Source: Clostridium sp. OS1-26
GTDB lineage: Bacteria; Bacillota; Clostridia; Clostridiales; Clostridiaceae
Assembly (NCBI RefSeq): GCF_030915445.1
Contig: NZ_CP133264.1
Span: 3,567,208-3,631,207 of the forward strand
DNA length: 64,000 nucleotides
Direction: 5' to 3'
How positions within the stretch are numbered: position 1 is the stretch's first letter; each line of letters opens with the position of its first letter. Shown here one piece after another: positions 1 through 9,506 of the stretch. The notes below the pieces were generated by a model, which saw only the letters and a program-made list of their open reading frames with translations, was not told where the DNA came from and ran no database searches. A program made the position numbers and the translations under genes.

Positions 1-35
1 CAATAAAAAATAAATAAGAATAAATATAAAGTATA

Positions 36-57
36 AAAGGCAGTGATGCCTTTTTTT
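36..57 (+). terminator. Rho-independent terminator
   Basis: An AAAGGCA/TGCCTTT stem with a GTGA loop is followed by a T run. It ends a transcript that enters from the left of the window. Confidence 0.7.
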
Positions 58-278
58 ATTCGTATAATTTAAGATATTAAGCTAGTATTTTGGAAAATTG
101 AGCAAAATATTAGATATATTTAGATATTGAGAGCTTAAGCTTAATAATAAAGGATAAATAGTCGAAAGTAAATGAAAATGAGTTTTAATTAATGTTGTTA
201 AATAGTATATATAACTATATAATAGGATTATAGTTTTTGAACAAGAAATTAAAAAATAATCTTTAGGAGGATATTTTT

Positions 279-929
279 ATGGGAATGATTAAAAGAATAT
301 CAAATATTTTTAGGGCAAAGGTTAACAACGCTTTAGATGAGGTAGAAAATCCAATAGAGCTTTTAGATCAAAAGATAAGAGATATGGAAGAAAGCTTAAA
401 TCAAGCAAAACTTTCATCTGCACAAATCTTAGGTAATGTTCGTGAGAATGAAAAGAAAATGAATACTGCTAAAAAAGAATCTGAAGAATATGATGAAAAA
501 GTAAAGCTTGCAATGAGCAAAGGTAATGAAGAGTTAGCTAAAAAAGCCTTAGCTAAAAAGCTTGAGGCAGATAAGAGCTACAATTCATTAAAAACAAGTT
601 ATGAGGATGCAGTAAAAAAAGGCGAGGCTATTAAGAAAAAACTAAGAGATTTAGAAGAAGAAGTTAATAAAACAAGAACCTATAGAGATGAAGCTGCTGC
701 AAGATATAACAATGCTGAGGCAAGTAAAAAGGTTAATGAAATCTTAGCAAATGTAGACGATGGAAACAATAGGATAAACTTAGATGATATAGAAAGAAAA
801 ATCCAGAAAAAAGAAGCCTTTGCAGAGGGATTACAAGATCTAAAACAAGAAGATACTTTAGATAAAGAACTTGCAAAGCTACAAGAAGTTGATTTGGATT
901 CAGAATTACAAAAATATAAACAAAGCTAA
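279..929 (+). CDS. pspA: PspA/IM30 family protein
   Basis: The 216-residue protein is almost entirely charged and helical (long Lys/Glu-rich coiled coil), opening with a segment of the type MxxRISNIFRAKVNNALDEVENP that is typical of PspA/IM30/Vipp1. The family forms ESCRT-III-like membrane-bound assemblies that protect the envelope under stress. Length matches the family (about 220). AGGAGG lies 8 nt before the ATG. No psp regulators adjoin it; it is followed by a 318-nt gap and looks monocistronic. The family call is secure, the exact stress it serves is not visible. Confidence 0.9.
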   Translation: MGMIKRISNIFRAKVNNALDEVENPIELLDQKIRDMEESLNQAKLSSAQILGNVRENEKKMNTAKKESEEYDEKVKLAMSKGNEELAKKALAKKLEADKSYNSLKTSYEDAVKKGEAIKKKLRDLEEEVNKTRTYRDEAAARYNNAEASKKVNEILANVDDGNNRINLDDIERKIQKKEAFAEGLQDLKQEDTLDKELAKLQEVDLDSELQKYKQS

Positions 930-1247
930 AGTATATAATATTAACAAATAGTTTGTTATGGTGTAATATTATGTTAGTGGATAATTTTACACCTAACTAT
1001 TCTTTAAAACTATTAATAAAAAGATAAATTTTATTTGGTCCAAATTTCAATTTATCCGATGACTACATGCTCTAATACTTATTTCTAAATGGAAGTAAAG
1101 AGTGGTTACGTCCTTGGATGACGAGTTCTAAGCATCAAATGGATTCAAGACTCCATAGAATGCCAAAAACTCTGTTTATGGGTAAAAGGTATATTTTGAG
1201 AGGTTATGGTCAGTGTTCATTAATATTATATAAGGGGGAATGTAGAA
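930..1247. other. Intergenic region with a degenerate dispersed repeat
   Basis: No gene is visible. Positions 1053-1179 begin with TATCCGATGACTA and end with AACTCTGTTTAT, the same borders as copies near 19.92 kb and 58.45-58.82 kb, so this is a diverged member of a dispersed intergenic repeat family. Confidence 0.5.
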
Positions 1248-1685
1248 ATGTTTTTAAGTGAATTTAATAAAAAAGAAGCCGTTGCATTTGTTAATCTAGT
1301 TGAAGTTTTAGCTAATATAGACCAAGTATTTGCTGAAAATGAAAAGGAATTATTAGAAGAATATATCGAAGAACTTTCTTTATCTAAAGAGGAGATAAAA
1401 AAGCTGGATTTTGAATCAGCTATTAAGGAATTAGAGGGATCTACAGATAGAATTAAAAATATAATATACTTTGAATTGCTTGGGTTGGCTTTATCAGATG
1501 GATCATATGATGAAAAAGAGATACAGTTTTTAATGGGACTTGCAGCAAGATTTAATATAACTATAGAGAAGCAGCAGGAATTTATAAACTATTTTAAAAT
1601 GGTTAAAGAAGCATATGACTCTACTTTTATTAACTATGAAAGTAAATTAGAGCATTTAAAAAAAATAGCTTTAGATATAATATAG
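1248..1685 (+). CDS. TerB-like protein
   Basis: A 145-residue, acidic, all-helical protein. The arrangement of an N-terminal helical half followed by a segment like LLGLALSDGSYDEKEIQFLMGLAARFNI matches the TerB/TerB-like fold (tellurite-resistance family), where the acidic D-G-x-x-D/E-x-E turn binds metal in characterised members. A GGGGGA ribosome site precedes the ATG. No other ter genes are nearby, so tellurite resistance cannot be inferred. The fold assignment is by pattern and moderately sure. Confidence 0.6.
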   Translation: MFLSEFNKKEAVAFVNLVEVLANIDQVFAENEKELLEEYIEELSLSKEEIKKLDFESAIKELEGSTDRIKNIIYFELLGLALSDGSYDEKEIQFLMGLAARFNITIEKQQEFINYFKMVKEAYDSTFINYESKLEHLKKIALDII

Positions 1686-1773
1686 GGTTATTAGACAGTC
1701 AGTTAACTTATACCCCGGGCTATGTTTCCAAATATGAATATCTAACTATAGAGTAAGCTAAGGAGGAGTTAAA

Positions 1774-2118
1774 ATGCCATACATAAATTCAACGTTAACT
1801 ATTAAGCTGTCCGATGAAAAGAAGGAATTAATAAAAGCAAAGCTTGGTGAGATAATATGTGAAGTACCAGGGAAAAGTGAACAATGGCTTATGGTAGGTT
1901 TCAATGATAACTATCCATTGTATTTTAGAGGTGAGAGAAAAGAAAAAGCTGCTTTTGTTGAAGTAAAAATAATGGGAGAAACAGATAAAAAATATAAAGA
2001 GGTAATTACGTCAAGAATATGTAATTTATTTGAGAATGAACTTTCAATACCTTCAACTGAAATCTTTATAACTTTTCAGGATATAAATGACTGGGGTTGG
2101 AATGGAAGTATGTTTTAA
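1774..2118 (+). CDS. MIF-like tautomerase family protein
   Basis: A 114-residue protein whose mature N-terminus would be Pro2 (MPYINSTLTI), the catalytic base of the tautomerase/MIF superfamily. Length and the C-terminal pattern (F-x-D-I-N-D-W-G-W-N-G-S-M-F) fit macrophage migration inhibitory factor / phenylpyruvate tautomerase homologues rather than the 60-residue 4-oxalocrotonate tautomerases. AAGGAGG lies upstream of the ATG and a strong terminator follows, so it is probably transcribed alone or with the TerB-like gene. The physiological substrate is unknown. Confidence 0.8.
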   Translation: MPYINSTLTIKLSDEKKELIKAKLGEIICEVPGKSEQWLMVGFNDNYPLYFRGERKEKAAFVEVKIMGETDKKYKEVITSRICNLFENELSIPSTEIFITFQDINDWGWNGSMF

Positions 2119-2131
2119 ATATAGTAAAGAT

Positions 2132-2164
2132 AAAACAGTTTGCTTATATGTAAACTGTTTTTTT
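2132..2164 (+). terminator. Rho-independent terminator
   Basis: AAAACAGTTT pairs perfectly with AAACTGTTTT around a 10-nt loop and runs into T7; it ends the MIF-like gene. Confidence 0.85.
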
Positions 2165-2326
2165 ATACAATAATAAAAAAGATTATTTCAATATTACTAT
2201 TGAAATAGTATTTTGTCTATTTTTTGCTCAATAAATGAAGAAGAATGTTATAATTAGTAGAATAATGGCCGAAATTTTGGTAAAATATCTTTAGAAGTTA
2301 TAAATATGAATTATGAGGAGATTTTT

Positions 2327-5300
2327 ATGCGGAAGTTAAAGCCTGCTATTGTTAGAGTAGTTTTAATATGTACAGCTCTAGCTATATGTTTAATATTACT
2401 TTTAATGTTTATTAATAAAAACACTGGAACTTTTAAAGCACAGCCAATAGCTAAGGATGGAGTTTTAGATTTAAAAAATTGGAGTTTTAAAAATCAAGGT
2501 ATTGTTAAATTAGACGGGCAATGGCAATTTTATTATAATCAACTTTTAACTCCAGAGGATTTTAAAAAGAAAAGTGATTTAATGAAAACAGGAGTAATTA
2601 ATGTTCCAGGAAATTTTTCTAAATATGAATATTTAGGAAAACAATTAAAAGGCCAAGGGTATGCTACTTACCATTTAAAAGTTCTTACTAATAAAGCAGA
2701 GGACTTGTATGCTATAAAAACAGAATTTATTCAAACAGCACATAAAATATGGATTAATGGTAAACTTGTAGCGGGGTCTGGAGTTGTAGGAGCATCTAAA
2801 GCAGAAATGATCCCAAAGGTTGCTACAAGCACTGGTGCTTTTTATAACAATACTGGAGAATTTGATATAGTCCTTCAAACAAGTAATTTTTATTATGGCA
2901 CAGGACAAATTGACAGTATTTTATTGGGAACGGAATCACAAATTAGCAGATATAATGCTAAAAAATTAGGATTCGATTTATTCCTTTTTGGCAGCACTAT
3001 AGTAGCTGTTATATATCATTTTGCCATGTTTCTAAGAAGAAAAAAGAACAAGGCTCCTTTGTATTTTGCTATAGTATGTGCCTTAGTAGGACTAAGAACT
3101 ATTTTAGTTGGAGAAAGATTAATCTATAGTATATTTCCTAATATGAACTATGTTTTAAATACAAAACTTCTTCTGTGGACATTCTTTCTTTATATACCTA
3201 TGCTTGTACTTTTTATAGATAGCTTTTACCCTAAAATCATATCTAAAGCAATAGTTAAATTTTCAAATACTGTAGGAATAGCTTACTTTCTTATAATATT
3301 GCTTTTACCTGTTGTAAACTATAACAATTTATTATTTCCTTTTGAAATAATAGCACTCTTTCTATTATTATACATTTTGTGTAACTTATCTTATAGATAT
3401 TTTACACAAGGTGAAGGGTATCCAATGGTCATAGTTGCTGTATTTATATTGTTTATAACAAGACTTAATGATATTTTATATGAATATTCAATAATTCAGA
3501 CTGATTCCTATGCGCCACTAGGAATGCTTATTTTTATTTTAGCTCAATCTTATGTATTAGCAGATAGATTTTCAACGGCATTTTCTAGTGTTGAAGAAAT
3601 GACAGAAAAACTAAAATCTGTGGATAGACTAAAGGATGATTTTTTAGCTAATACATCCCATGAATTGAAGACGCCGTTAAATGGCATTATTGGATTATCT
3701 CAAAGCTTGTCTTCAGAATTGCCAGGGTCTCTAAGTAAGAGGAATAAAGAAACTTTAAATTTAATAGAGGCTAGTGCTAAGCGATTATCTAATTTAGTAA
3801 ATGATATTTTGGATTTCTCAAAGCTTAAAAATAATGATATAAACCTTGAAATGAAAGCTGTGGATATTAGACAGCTTACTAATGTTGTCATAAAGTTTTG
3901 TGAACCGTTTATTGGCAATAAGGATTTAAAAATCATTAATAACATAGATTGCAACACTCCTCCTATCTACGGAGATGAGAATAGAATTGAACAAGTTCTG
4001 TATAATTTAATAGGAAATGCGGTAAAGTTTACTGAGGCCGGAGAGATAGTAGTATCAACGGAGGAAAGTGGAGATTACATAGAAATTACTGTATCCGATA
4101 CAGGTATAGGAATACCATCGGAACAGATTAATAAAATTTTTGATCCCTATGAACAATGTGAAGGAATAAATAGAAGATACGGAGGAACAGGTTTAGGCCT
4201 GAATATAGCAAGAAAGCTAGTGAGGCTTCACAGTGGAGAAATAAAGGTTAAATCTGTGGTAGGCCAAGGTTCAAAATTTACTTTTATATTACCAAAACAT
4301 AATTCCTGCGGCCATGAGATAGGTAACTTATCAATAGATACAGATAAAGAAGAGTTAAATGAAATATGGGACCACAAAGAAAATACTGAATGTAGTAAAG
4401 AAGTACCTAAAAACGGTAAAAGAATATTAATTGTAGATGATGAGCCGATAAACATAAGGGTTTTAAAACATTCTTTAGAGCAACGAGAATATACAGTTGT
4501 TACAGCTGCTAATGGCAGAGAGGCAATAGAAAAGGTGGCTAATGATAAGGATTTAGATCTTGTCATCCTAGATATAATGCTTCCTGATATGCTTGGGTTT
4601 GAAGTATGTACTCTATTAAGAGAAAAATACTCTTTACTTGAACTACCAGTTTTAATAATGACAGCAGATAATCGTGCTGAAAGTTTAGTTGTTTCCTTTG
4701 AATGTGGTGCCAATGATTATTTAAAAAAGCCTTTTGAGCGTTCTGAGCTTTTAACTAGAGTAAAAACTCTTATAGATTTAAAGCATTCAGTTAAAGAAGC
4801 TATAAAATTGCAGTTCCAGGTTGAAAATACAACAAAACAGGTAGAAGAGCTAAGTGAAAACTTTGAAGAAAACAAAAGAATGCTTACTGAAGTATTAGAG
4901 TATGATAAACTTAAAACTGAGTTTTTTGCCAATGTCTCTCATGAACTCCGAACTCCATTAAATGTAATATGGAGTACAACTCAGTTACTTCAATCAATAA
5001 AATTAACTAGCTATGGAGAAGGGTACGACATAAATAGATATTTAAAGATCATGAATCAAAATACCTTGAGGCTTTTAAGATTAATAAATAATTTAATAGA
5101 TACCACTAAAATAGATGGAGGATATCTAGCACTTAATTTAGCTAATGACAATATAGTATATGCTGTAGAAGAGATAGTTTTCTCAGCTGCCAGCTACACT
5201 GAATCTCAAGATATAAATTTAATTTTTGATACAGAAGTAGAAGAAAAATATATGGCCTTTGATTCGGATAAAATCGAAAGAATAGTATTAAATATACTAT

Positions 5301-5698
5301 CAAATGCAATTAAGTTTACTGAGAGAGGCGGCAGTATATTCGTTAATATTTATGATTTAGGAGATAGAATTAAATTATCCATCAAGGATACTGGAATAGG
5401 AATTCCTGAAGATAAATTAGAAAGTGTTTTTGGAAGATTTGCTCAGGTGAATAGGCCTATTTCAAGAAGAGGTGAAGGAAGTGGAATTGGTCTGGCACTG
5501 GTAAAATCACTTGTAGAACTCCATGGTGGGAAGGTATATGTTAAAAGTAAGGTTGGAGAAGGTAGTGAATTTATAATTGAATTACCAGTGACTCTTGTAG
5601 AAGAGAAGAAGGATTCAGAACTTGAATCATCTTATAAAGATATGAATTCCAAGTATATTGAGAGTGTTCAAATTGAGTTTTCGGACATATATGAATAA
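2327..5698 (+). CDS. Hybrid double sensor histidine kinase with 7TM-DISM-type input
   Basis: About 1123 residues. Order: N-terminal TM anchor; extracytoplasmic galactose-binding-like domain (residues about 40-210, with G-x-W-x-F-Y and W-I-N-G-K patterns); multi-helix 7TM-DISM membrane region (about 215-420); first HisKA with SHELKTPLN, His445; first HATPase (DTGIGIPSEQ, GGTGLGLNIARK); receiver domain with ILIVDDEPIN and phospho-acceptor Asp749 in LDIMLPD; second HisKA with SHELRTPLN, His872; second HATPase (DTGIGIPEDK, GSGIGLALVK). The start at 2327 is preferred over an in-frame ATG at 2306 because GAGGAG sits 6 nt before it. No separate response regulator adjoins it. In clostridia such orphan kinases can feed the sporulation phosphorelay, but that is inference here. 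Confidence 0.9.
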   Translation: MRKLKPAIVRVVLICTALAICLILLLMFINKNTGTFKAQPIAKDGVLDLKNWSFKNQGIVKLDGQWQFYYNQLLTPEDFKKKSDLMKTGVINVPGNFSKYEYLGKQLKGQGYATYHLKVLTNKAEDLYAIKTEFIQTAHKIWINGKLVAGSGVVGASKAEMIPKVATSTGAFYNNTGEFDIVLQTSNFYYGTGQIDSILLGTESQISRYNAKKLGFDLFLFGSTIVAVIYHFAMFLRRKKNKAPLYFAIVCALVGLRTILVGERLIYSIFPNMNYVLNTKLLLWTFFLYIPMLVLFIDSFYPKIISKAIVKFSNTVGIAYFLIILLLPVVNYNNLLFPFEIIALFLLLYILCNLSYRYFTQGEGYPMVIVAVFILFITRLNDILYEYSIIQTDSYAPLGMLIFILAQSYVLADRFSTAFSSVEEMTEKLKSVDRLKDDFLANTSHELKTPLNGIIGLSQSLSSELPGSLSKRNKETLNLIEASAKRLSNLVNDILDFSKLKNNDINLEMKAVDIRQLTNVVIKFCEPFIGNKDLKIINNIDCNTPPIYGDENRIEQVLYNLIGNAVKFTEAGEIVVSTEESGDYIEITVSDTGIGIPSEQINKIFDPYEQCEGINRRYGGTGLGLNIARKLVRLHSGEIKVKSVVGQGSKFTFILPKHNSCGHEIGNLSIDTDKEELNEIWDHKENTECSKEVPKNGKRILIVDDEPINIRVLKHSLEQREYTVVTAANGREAIEKVANDKDLDLVILDIMLPDMLGFEVCTLLREKYSLLELPVLIMTADNRAESLVVSFECGANDYLKKPFERSELLTRVKTLIDLKHSVKEAIKLQFQVENTTKQVEELSENFEENKRMLTEVLEYDKLKTEFFANVSHELRTPLNVIWSTTQLLQSIKLTSYGEGYDINRYLKIMNQNTLRLLRLINNLIDTTKIDGGYLALNLANDNIVYAVEEIVFSAASYTESQDINLIFDTEVEEKYMAFDSDKIERIVLNILSNAIKFTERGGSIFVNIYDLGDRIKLSIKDTGIGIPEDKLESVFGRFAQVNRPISRRGEGSGIGLALVKSLVELHGGKVYVKSKVGEGSEFIIELPVTLVEEKKDSELESSYKDMNSKYIESVQIEFSDIYE

Positions 5699-5734
5699 TT
5701 AAAAGGTGCGGTTGTATTGCCGCGCCTTTTAATT
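5697..5734. terminator. Hairpin terminator
   Basis: A 15-bp stem (AATTAAAAGGTGCGG with CCGCGCCTTTTAATT, one wobble) overlaps the kinase stop codon and is followed by a T-rich stretch. Confidence 0.75.
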
Positions 5735-5959
5735 ATTTCTTTTCATATGACTAAAATATTTTTGAATTAATAATTAGTTTTTTTCAAATAATAATATAGA
5801 TTACGATAGACATATAAAAACATAATAAACAGGAAATAGTTTTTTTATACATCATTTAAAGGAATTTGACTGGATGATATACAATATATTATGATGTTGT
5901 AAGTTATATTTCCATATAAGATTATATGTGGAAAATTTGTTTGAAAGAGAGAGATTATA

Positions 5960-8900
5960 ATGAATAAGAAAACAAAGCTTTTAATAGCAATTACATTGTC
6001 AACGATGCTTATATCACAAGCATTGATAATGCAGACACCAAATAGTGTTAAAGCGGCAGGAGTTAGTGTACAAGCATCTTATGCAGCAGCAGAAAGTAAT
6101 TCATTAGGTGGATTTAAATTAGAGTCCAAGAAATGGATAGAAGATTTAAAGTGTAATTCATATACATATGTTCACCCAAAAAGTGGAGCACATCTTATAT
6201 ATTTAGAGAGTAATAGCGATGATAAAATGATGTGTGTAAACTTTAGGACTCCAACTAAAGATAATACAGGAGTAAACCATGTAATAGAACATTCTGTACT
6301 TTGCGGGTCAAAAAATTATCCTGTTAAAGACCTTTTTAATCAAATGGGTAAGCAATCAATGAGCACATTCTTAAATGCTATGACTACAAATGACAGTACT
6401 ATTTATCCTGTATCAAGTAAAAATGATAAGGATTTTCAAAATTTAATGAGCGTTTACTTAGATGCAGTTTTTTATCCTAATGTATTAAAGGATAAAAGAA
6501 TTTTTCAGCAGGAAGGCATAAGATATGAATTAGACTCTAAAGATGGTGAGTTAAAATATAATGGCGTAGTATACAATGAAATGAAGGGAAACTACTCAAT
6601 GCCCGATAGAATACTAAATAAAAGTATAGAACAATCACTTTTTCCTGATACCTCATATAAATTCGAATCTGGTGGATTGCCAGAAGATATGCCAACTTTA
6701 ACTTATGAGGAACTTGTAAAGACCTATAACGATAACTATAATCCAGCAAATAGTTATTTCTATTTATATGGAAAGATGGATATTGAAAAAACTTTAAAAT
6801 TTATTGGAGAAAAATATTTAAATAATTTTGATAAAAAAGAAGTTAAGACAGAGCTTCAACTTCAAAAACCTTTTACACAAAGAGTAGAAAAAACAGTAGA
6901 ATACTCATTGCCTAAAGGAGCGCCTACTGATAATAAAACATATTTAAGCTTAAATTATGTAATTGATAAGTCTACCAATAAAGAGATGGTAGAGGCTTTT
7001 GCATTTATTCAAACATTACTTGGAGGTATACCGTCATCACCTATTAAAAAAGCATTAAAGGATAACGGATTTGGGGAAGATGTAAGTGTTAGATTTGACA
7101 ATTCAAATATTCAGCCAGTACTAAGCATAGTAGCAGGAAATGTTAATGAAAATCAAAAGGAAAAATTTAGAAAGGTTGTTGATGATACATTACAAAACAT
7201 AGTTGAAAAAGGATTTAATGATGAGTTATTAAATTCAATTTCTAAGGTATATGATTTATCACAGCGAATGTTAAAAGGAGATTTTGCTCTATCATATAAT
7301 ATGCTAATTATGAGAAGTTGGCTTTATGGTGGAGATCCTACAGCTTATTTAAATATGAATTCTGATATGGCAGATATTAAAAACAAATTTAAGACAGGAT
7401 ATATGGAAGATCTGATAAAAAAATATCTTGTAGACAATAAACATAGTTCATTAGTAGTCTTAAAGCCAGTTCCAGGCCTTGAGGAGAAAAAAGAAAGTGA
7501 ATTAAAAGCAAAATTAGCTAATTATAAAGCTTCTCTTTCAAAAGATAAGATAGATGAATTAGTTAAAAATACAGGAGAGCTTAAAAATTGGCAGGCAGCG
7601 ACCTCTACGCAAGAGGAAATAAATACTTTGCCTACCCTTACACGTGAAGATATAAATAAAAATGTTAAAGAATATAAAACTATCGAAAAGAGTGAAAATG
7701 GTGTGAAGGTACTTCAACACCCTATAAATACAAATGGTGTGGACTATGTAGGTTTGTACTTTGATACTACGAAGGTTCCACAAGACAAATTAGGTTATGT
7801 TTATTTATTAAGTCAAATCCTTGGGAATATAGATACAAAAAACTATTCTAAAGAAGAATTAGCAGAGCAGACGTTGATTAATTCTGGTGGTATTGGTTTT
7901 TCAACTAATTGCTTAGTTAAATACGGAGACAATGATACCTATTCTCCTAAAATGTGTGTTAACTTAATAGGATTAAACGAAAATATACCTAAAGGATTTG
8001 AGCTTCTACAAGAAATTATATTTAACAGTAATTTAAATGACAAAACTCGTATAAAAGAAATAGTGAATAATATAAAAATGCAAAAAGAGCAGGGCTTGGC
8101 ATATAACGGATATGGTATGGCTGCAGAAAGAGTTGCATCCTATATGTCTGAATCAGGAAAATATAAGGCTTACGAAAATGAAGGATTCTACTCTTTTCTA
8201 TGTGATTTAGATAAGAATTTTGATAGCAAGAGTGATGAAATTGTTGAAAATCTACAGCAGGTTAGAGATGCTATATTCAATAAGCAAGATATGATTGCGA
8301 GTATTACAGGTAATGATGAAAACTATAAAAGCTTTACTGATAGCTTAAATAAATTAGCGAGTTCACTAAAGAATGATAAGTTAACAAGTTACAAATACAC
8401 TTTTGATAGCTCAAAAATAAATGAAGGTCTAATCATACCTTCAAAGGTTCAGTATGTAGTTAAAGGTGGAGATCTTAAAAAAGCAGGATACGCACAAAAC
8501 GGGAAGCTGATAGTACTACAAAACATATTACAAAGTGATTATTTATGGAATAATATAAGAGTGAAGGGTGGAGCTTACGGCGCTAATATAGGAATAGAGA
8601 ATGGCAGTGTTATATTATCCTCCTACAGAGACCCTAATTTAAAAGAGACTATTGATACCTTTGATAAAATTCCTGAATATCTAAGAAATTTTAAAGCGGA
8701 TGAGAAACAAATGGACAATTATATAATTGGTGCAGCAGGAAGAGTTGATAATTCTACTAATATGTTAAGCTCGTTAATAGGGCCTGCAGCAGATGGTATG
8801 ATTGCAGATGGATTGTACTTAACAGGAGTTAAACAATCTGATATGCAAAAGGAAAGAGAAGAACTTGTATCAACCACTGCAGAAGATATAAGGAACTTTG

Positions 8901-9337
8901 CTCCTGTTATGGATGCTGTTTTAAAGCAGAATTACCTTTGTGTAGTAGGTGGAGAAACTCAAATAGAACAAAATAAAAAGAATTTTATGGTAATAAAAAA
9001 TGTGTTAACCTCAAAGGAAGAAAAAGGTAAGTTTATAGAACTACAGAAAAAAGATAAAGTAGTTGACAATAAGACCTGGACGGTGAAATTCTCTAACGAC
9101 TTAGATCCTTTGACAGTAAATACAGCCAATATATATGTTTTAGATGAGGAAAATCATCAATTTAAAATAAAAGTTAGTTATGATAAGAACTCTAAGGCTA
9201 TAAAAATAGAACCGGATACATCCTACGGAAAAGGGAAAAAGTATACATTATTTATAAAAGATATTAAATCTGTAGAGAAAGATGGAAAATCATCTAACCT
9301 TATAGCACCAGTAAAAATGGACTTTACAATTAATTAA
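5960..9337 (+). CDS. Secreted M16C (PreP/insulinase-like) zinc peptidase with Ig-like tail
   Basis: 1125 residues with an N-terminal signal peptide (MNKKTKLLIAITLSTMLIS, cleavage near the V-K-A-A stretch). The inverted zinc motif HxxEH is visible as H-V-I-E-H in the N-terminal half, and a downstream Glu lies in the Y-N-E-M-K-G segment, both typical of the M16C presequence-protease subfamily, which degrades unfolded peptides. The last ~100 residues (K-T-W-T-V-K-F-S-N-D-L-D to the end) look like an SbsA/Big_5-type Ig-like domain, an addition not found in intracellular PreP. A GAGAGAG ribosome site precedes the ATG. Likely role: extracellular or wall-associated peptide degradation for amino acid supply. 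Confidence 0.88.
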   Translation: MNKKTKLLIAITLSTMLISQALIMQTPNSVKAAGVSVQASYAAAESNSLGGFKLESKKWIEDLKCNSYTYVHPKSGAHLIYLESNSDDKMMCVNFRTPTKDNTGVNHVIEHSVLCGSKNYPVKDLFNQMGKQSMSTFLNAMTTNDSTIYPVSSKNDKDFQNLMSVYLDAVFYPNVLKDKRIFQQEGIRYELDSKDGELKYNGVVYNEMKGNYSMPDRILNKSIEQSLFPDTSYKFESGGLPEDMPTLTYEELVKTYNDNYNPANSYFYLYGKMDIEKTLKFIGEKYLNNFDKKEVKTELQLQKPFTQRVEKTVEYSLPKGAPTDNKTYLSLNYVIDKSTNKEMVEAFAFIQTLLGGIPSSPIKKALKDNGFGEDVSVRFDNSNIQPVLSIVAGNVNENQKEKFRKVVDDTLQNIVEKGFNDELLNSISKVYDLSQRMLKGDFALSYNMLIMRSWLYGGDPTAYLNMNSDMADIKNKFKTGYMEDLIKKYLVDNKHSSLVVLKPVPGLEEKKESELKAKLANYKASLSKDKIDELVKNTGELKNWQAATSTQEEINTLPTLTREDINKNVKEYKTIEKSENGVKVLQHPINTNGVDYVGLYFDTTKVPQDKLGYVYLLSQILGNIDTKNYSKEELAEQTLINSGGIGFSTNCLVKYGDNDTYSPKMCVNLIGLNENIPKGFELLQEIIFNSNLNDKTRIKEIVNNIKMQKEQGLAYNGYGMAAERVASYMSESGKYKAYENEGFYSFLCDLDKNFDSKSDEIVENLQQVRDAIFNKQDMIASITGNDENYKSFTDSLNKLASSLKNDKLTSYKYTFDSSKINEGLIIPSKVQYVVKGGDLKKAGYAQNGKLIVLQNILQSDYLWNNIRVKGGAYGANIGIENGSVILSSYRDPNLKETIDTFDKIPEYLRNFKADEKQMDNYIIGAAGRVDNSTNMLSSLIGPAADGMIADGLYLTGVKQSDMQKEREELVSTTAEDIRNFAPVMDAVLKQNYLCVVGGETQIEQNKKNFMVIKNVLTSKEEKGKFIELQKKDKVVDNKTWTVKFSNDLDPLTVNTANIYVLDEENHQFKIKVSYDKNSKAIKIEPDTSYGKGKKYTLFIKDIKSVEKDGKSSNLIAPVKMDFTIN

Positions 9338-9341
9338 AAAT

Positions 9342-9382
9342 AAAGGAGATATGTTAATTTACTTTTGATATATCTCCTTTTG
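9342..9382 (+). terminator. Hairpin terminator
   Basis: AAAGGAGATAT pairs with ATATCTCCTTT across a 15-nt loop; it ends the M16 peptidase transcript. Confidence 0.75.
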
Positions 9383-9383
9383 T

Positions 9384-9439
9384 CCGAATTGCCAAGTGAT
9401 TGTAGACAAACTCCACCTGAAGCCAAGAATTCTGTTTAT
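9384..9439. repeat. Dispersed intergenic repeat, family A
   Basis: Starts TCCGAATTGCCAAGTG and ends CCAAGAATTCTGTTTAT, with TGTAGACAAACTCCACC in between. The same words recur in the same order at 19921-19996 and 58449-58816. Confidence 0.7.
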
Positions 9440-9506
9440 TTACTGATATAATAGCACATTATGCGCATAATAAAAGGGTACTAACGAAGTTGAAGGAGAG
9501 AGCCTT

